A model generated the notes under the pieces. It was not told the origin of the DNA, made no database searches, and was given only the letters and a program-made list of their open reading frames with translations. This document shows positions 61,183 to 64,000 of a stretch of DNA of 64,000 nucleotides, in pieces. Numbering within the stretch: the stretch's first letter is position 1; each line of letters opens with the position of its first letter. The translations under genes were made by a program, and so were the position numbers. Location: assembly GCA_016401345.1 (NCBI GenBank), contig JAEACG010000008.1:1-64000 (forward strand). The letters are read 5' to 3'. The stretch comes from Fictibacillus nanhaiensis. GTDB taxonomy: Bacteria > Bacillota > Bacilli > Bacillales > Fictibacillaceae.

Positions 61183-64000
61183 TTAAAACTCTACATTTAA
61201 TGTGTAAGGGCTAAGACTAGCATTTCGATTCGTGTCTTTCACCTCAATGTAATACGTGCCTTTCTTGAGGTTCGTGAGCAATACTTCATCGTCTCCTAAA
61301 CGATAATAATCTGCTCGTTTCACTAACTTTCCATCTTTGTAGATGGACATGACAGCATCTACATCATTTTTAATATCTAATGTAAGCTTTGCTTTGCTGT
61401 CCTTCGTAAGCTTTAATGCGTACCAATCTGTATCGCCATTTGTTACACCTGCATTTAAGAAACCTGTTGCTGTCCATTTCTTGCTGTTCACTTTTTTCAG
61501 TGAAAGGGGCTTAGATGGTTTGTAGTTACGAACCACAGAACCTGCATCCTCATCCTTCATGTTAACCGGAGCAACTTGTGCAGAGTAAGGAATTAAGCTA
61601 GGGCTAGGAGATTCAGTCATGCTTACAAATGCAATAACGTATCCCTTCCCTTTTTTCGCTAAGAAAGAGCCGCTAGAATGACCCGTTTCCCAACCTTTTT
61701 CCATATAACGAAGCGTGTCAAATTCACTGTCATCCACTTTACGATTATTATTCTTGTCTTCAAATACGATAGCCGCGCTGTAAATCGTTCCTAGTAATTC
61801 GGCTGGGTATTTCTTTTTCAAGTCATTCGTTACAGGATAGCGATCAATATTAACGCCGAATAACGTATCTTTACTTCCAGGTTTTAAATAGAATACATCC
61901 ATATCGTTCTGCATCGCGAAGTTTCCAGAGAAACGTTTAGCTGGGAGGCTCTTCACTCTCTCAAGCTTATCATTGTTCTCATACTTATCTTCAGGATTCT
62001 TAATTTTTAATTTAGAACTGAACGAATACTGATCAAAAGAGATGCTGTTTTCGTTAAACGGATCATTCATCACTTTTACATAGTATGTTTTATCTTTGCG
62101 TAGACCTACTAACATCGTTGAATTCATCTTAATTCCAGACCAATCCCATGTGTAGTTAGCTCCAATTTGACCAAGATCTGTAAACGTATTACCCTCTTCA
62201 TCCGTTAGTTCGATCAATTCATACATTTCTAATGCTGGAATGTTGCCGTTTTTCGCAAAAGAAAAATCGTAGATTCCTGTTTCACTTGGTGTAACTTTAA
62301 AGTAATCCTCATCTTCTATCATTTGAAGATAACCAGCAGCTTTTTCACCAATATTGTATTCTAGTGCTGATTCTTGAATCTCACGCATCATTCTCTCATA
62401 TTCATCTTCTTCATCTTCTACATCATGCAATACATCTCGAACTGCCTGTTTCTTTGCAACATACTCTTCTGCATCGATTTCGCCTTCTTCAAACTCTTCC
62501 TCAGGCATCTCTTCTTCAAGAAGTGGATAGTTATCCTCATCTTCAGGAAGAACCTTGCTTTCCATTGTTACCTCATACGGAAGGTTAGACGAATCAAATT
62601 CTCCTTCAGCGCCCTGATACATCATTTGTTCGTTCATAAAGAAGTCAAACATAAAATCGTTATACTTCATCATATTTGATGTAGCTACAAGATACTCTAT
62701 GCCAGGCTCTGCTTCGAACACAAGGGTCTCCCCTTCACCATAACCACGAGAGTTAGAGTAATACATTGGCTCTAGAAACTCTTCTTCATCCTCATGAGAT
62801 GGTTTAGCTGCCATAGTACCTGATGCTTCCTCTTCCTCTTCACCTTCTTCACCTTCAGTTGGAGGGAAGAATTGCTCATTAAGGTATACATTCAGACTTG
62901 CATCAATTCCAGAAACCGCTGATGTTTTTACTCGCACCATCTGTTTTTCATCAACAGTAATCTTGAAGTAGTCTTCATCGCCTTCTTCACCTGTAAACGT
63001 TAAAGCTTTTTCCTTAGAAGAATAAGGGAAAGAATCTACCACAAGAGGGTTCTCCAGATCCACACCGTCTTCTGCAAGTTCATTGCTTCTTTCAACGTTT
63101 AGCTTGTAATGAGACAAACCTTTACCTGAATCATCAAAACTTCCATTTGCGTCTTTAATTCCGATCGCTAATGTACCCGAGTAAGGAATCTCCAGCAATT
63201 TCCCTTCAGGCTTACCTTCACGTACTTGGTTGACTTCTTCGATCAGTGTTCCGTCTTCTGAATATAAATGAAGCTTGTACTTGTAGTCATATGGAGCTGC
63301 ACCTTGTAAAGAGGTTTGAATGAATTCTCCCTCTTTTACAGGGAACTTGATCCATTGCTCTTCGTTAGCTTTTGTAATTTTGTTTGAATAGGAATACTTG
63401 CCTGCTACTGTTACCGCTTTAGCCGCTTTAAGAATCTCACTTTCTGTTTTCGGATTCTTCACTGACGCAGGAATTTTCTTCACATCAAACTTTAACGCGT
63501 CAACAGGATTAACGAGTCCGTTTCCGAACTTCGTATCAAACCCTTTCGCGCCAAGGTCTTTAGCCGTGTGCTCTAGCACATATTCCACCTGCGCTGGCGT
63601 AAGGTTAGGGTATTTTGTTAACAATAGGGACGCTACTCCTGCAACAACTGGTGAGGCCATAGACGTTCCACTTAAATAATCAAAGCTTGATTTACGTTCA
63701 GCTTCATAGATCGGAGCATAAACATTTTCACCAGGCGCTACTATATCAACAGACGGTCCGAAAGTTGAGTAGCTAGATAACTTATTATCTTTATTGGTTG
63801 ACCCGACAGAGATAACTCCTTCAAAAGCCGCTGGATAGTTTAGTCCATCATCTCCGCTGTTTCCTGCAGAAGCTACAATCGTCACGTTTTTTGCAATTGC
63901 TTTTTTTACAGCGTCTTCAATCAATGGAGAAGGCATTCCGCCCCCAATGCTCATATTGATAACTTTCGCACCGTTATCTGCTGCATAAAGAATTGCATCT
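61183..64000 (-). CDS. Subtilase (S8) with PPC-like domains, 5' part outside the window
   Basis: At least 938 codons are present; the frame is open to the right edge (DAILYAADNGAKVINMSIGGG), so the start and the catalytic Asp and His lie outside. Visible are the oxyanion Asn in IVASAGNSGDDG and the catalytic Ser in LSGTSMASPVVAGVASLL. After the protease come about four beta-rich modules of PPC type; the last has DWYALKLTKDSKAKL and GTYYIEVKDTN. Two stretches are extremely acidic (GEEGEEEEE and EEEMPEEEFEEGE). It is a secreted, multi-domain protease, probably wall-associated. Confidence 0.9.
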   Translation of the reverse strand, partial: DAILYAADNGAKVINMSIGGGMPSPLIEDAVKKAIAKNVTIVASAGNSGDDGLNYPAAFEGVISVGSTNKDNKLSSYSTFGPSVDIVAPGENVYAPIYEAERKSSFDYLSGTSMASPVVAGVASLLLTKYPNLTPAQVEYVLEHTAKDLGAKGFDTKFGNGLVNPVDALKFDVKKIPASVKNPKTESEILKAAKAVTVAGKYSYSNKITKANEEQWIKFPVKEGEFIQTSLQGAAPYDYKYKLHLYSEDGTLIEEVNQVREGKPEGKLLEIPYSGTLAIGIKDANGSFDDSGKGLSHYKLNVERSNELAEDGVDLENPLVVDSFPYSSKEKALTFTGEEGDEDYFKITVDEKQMVRVKTSAVSGIDASLNVYLNEQFFPPTEGEEGEEEEEASGTMAAKPSHEDEEEFLEPMYYSNSRGYGEGETLVFEAEPGIEYLVATSNMMKYNDFMFDFFMNEQMMYQGAEGEFDSSNLPYEVTMESKVLPEDEDNYPLLEEEMPEEEFEEGEIDAEEYVAKKQAVRDVLHDVEDEEDEYERMMREIQESALEYNIGEKAAGYLQMIEDEDYFKVTPSETGIYDFSFAKNGNIPALEMYELIELTDEEGNTFTDLGQIGANYTWDWSGIKMNSTMLVGLRKDKTYYVKVMNDPFNENSISFDQYSFSSKLKIKNPEDKYENNDKLERVKSLPAKRFSGNFAMQNDMDVFYLKPGSKDTLFGVNIDRYPVTNDLKKKYPAELLGTIYSAAIVFEDKNNNRKVDDSEFDTLRYMEKGWETGHSSGSFLAKKGKGYVIAFVSMTESPSPSLIPYSAQVAPVNMKDEDAGSVVRNYKPSKPLSLKKVNSKKWTATGFLNAGVTNGDTDWYALKLTKDSKAKLTLDIKNDVDAVMSIYKDGKLVKRADYYRLGDDEVLLTNLKKGTYYIEVKDTNRNASLSPYTLNVEF

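Noticed and set aside
1-64000. CRISPR array, tRNA, rRNA, prophage or insertion sequence
   Set aside because: None was recognised; the only interspersed elements are small palindromic repeats.

Overview
The window looks like chromosomal DNA of a motile, competent, low-GC monoderm of the family Bacillaceae. The order hag-csrA-fliW-yviE-flgL-flgK-flgN-flgM-yvyF-comFC-comFA-degV and degU-degS-yvyE-tagO is that of the Bacillus subtilis flagellar/competence region. A Fictibacillus-like or related genus is possible, but I cannot fix the genus from sequence alone.

Layout. (1) 1-11.6 kb: a flagellin-glycosylation (Maf/DUF115) gene broken by an in-frame stop, flagellin with a CsrA-controlled leader, the late flagellar operon with a consensus SigD promoter, competence genes, degV and a ROK protein. 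(2) 11.7-18.9 kb: an MHYT-PAS histidine kinase, degU/degS, yvyE, tagO and an LCP wall-polymer ligase. (3) 19.2-26.7 kb: a teichuronic-acid-like or exopolysaccharide set (flippase, polymerase, initiating transferase, ugd, galU, glycosyltransferase). (4) 26.8-38.9 kb: a LytC-like amidase, then a minus-strand cluster that encodes all six steps to CMP-legionaminic acid plus a polymerase, a sialyltransferase-like enzyme and a flippase. (5) 39.1-48.3 kb: secA2-slaP, a helical surface protein, a LytB/SpoIID-like protein that shares its repeats with the amidase, and a class D sortase with its LPKTA substrate. (6) 48.4-51.8 kb: HAD phosphatase, a large sugar-1-phosphate transferase and an SH3-C39 protein. 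(7) 51.9-61.1 kb: a Gram-positive Pel locus, pelD-pelE-pelA(deacetylase)-pelF-pelG, followed by a cyclic-di-GMP-I riboswitch and a separate PelA-hydrolase-like gene, with a frameshifted secreted protein on the other side. (8) 61.2-64 kb: the 3' part of a large subtilase.

Most of the window is cell-envelope biology. At the Pel locus cyclic di-GMP probably acts twice: PelD keeps an RxxD I-site in a degenerate GGDEF domain, and the riboswitch precedes the hydrolase. That hydrolase gene has its signal peptide out of frame across a run of eight T, and the divergent secreted protein is split at a run of nine A. These are either contingency (phase-variable) tracts or sequence errors. Three genes are therefore broken as read: maf, the pelA hydrolase and the helical surface protein.
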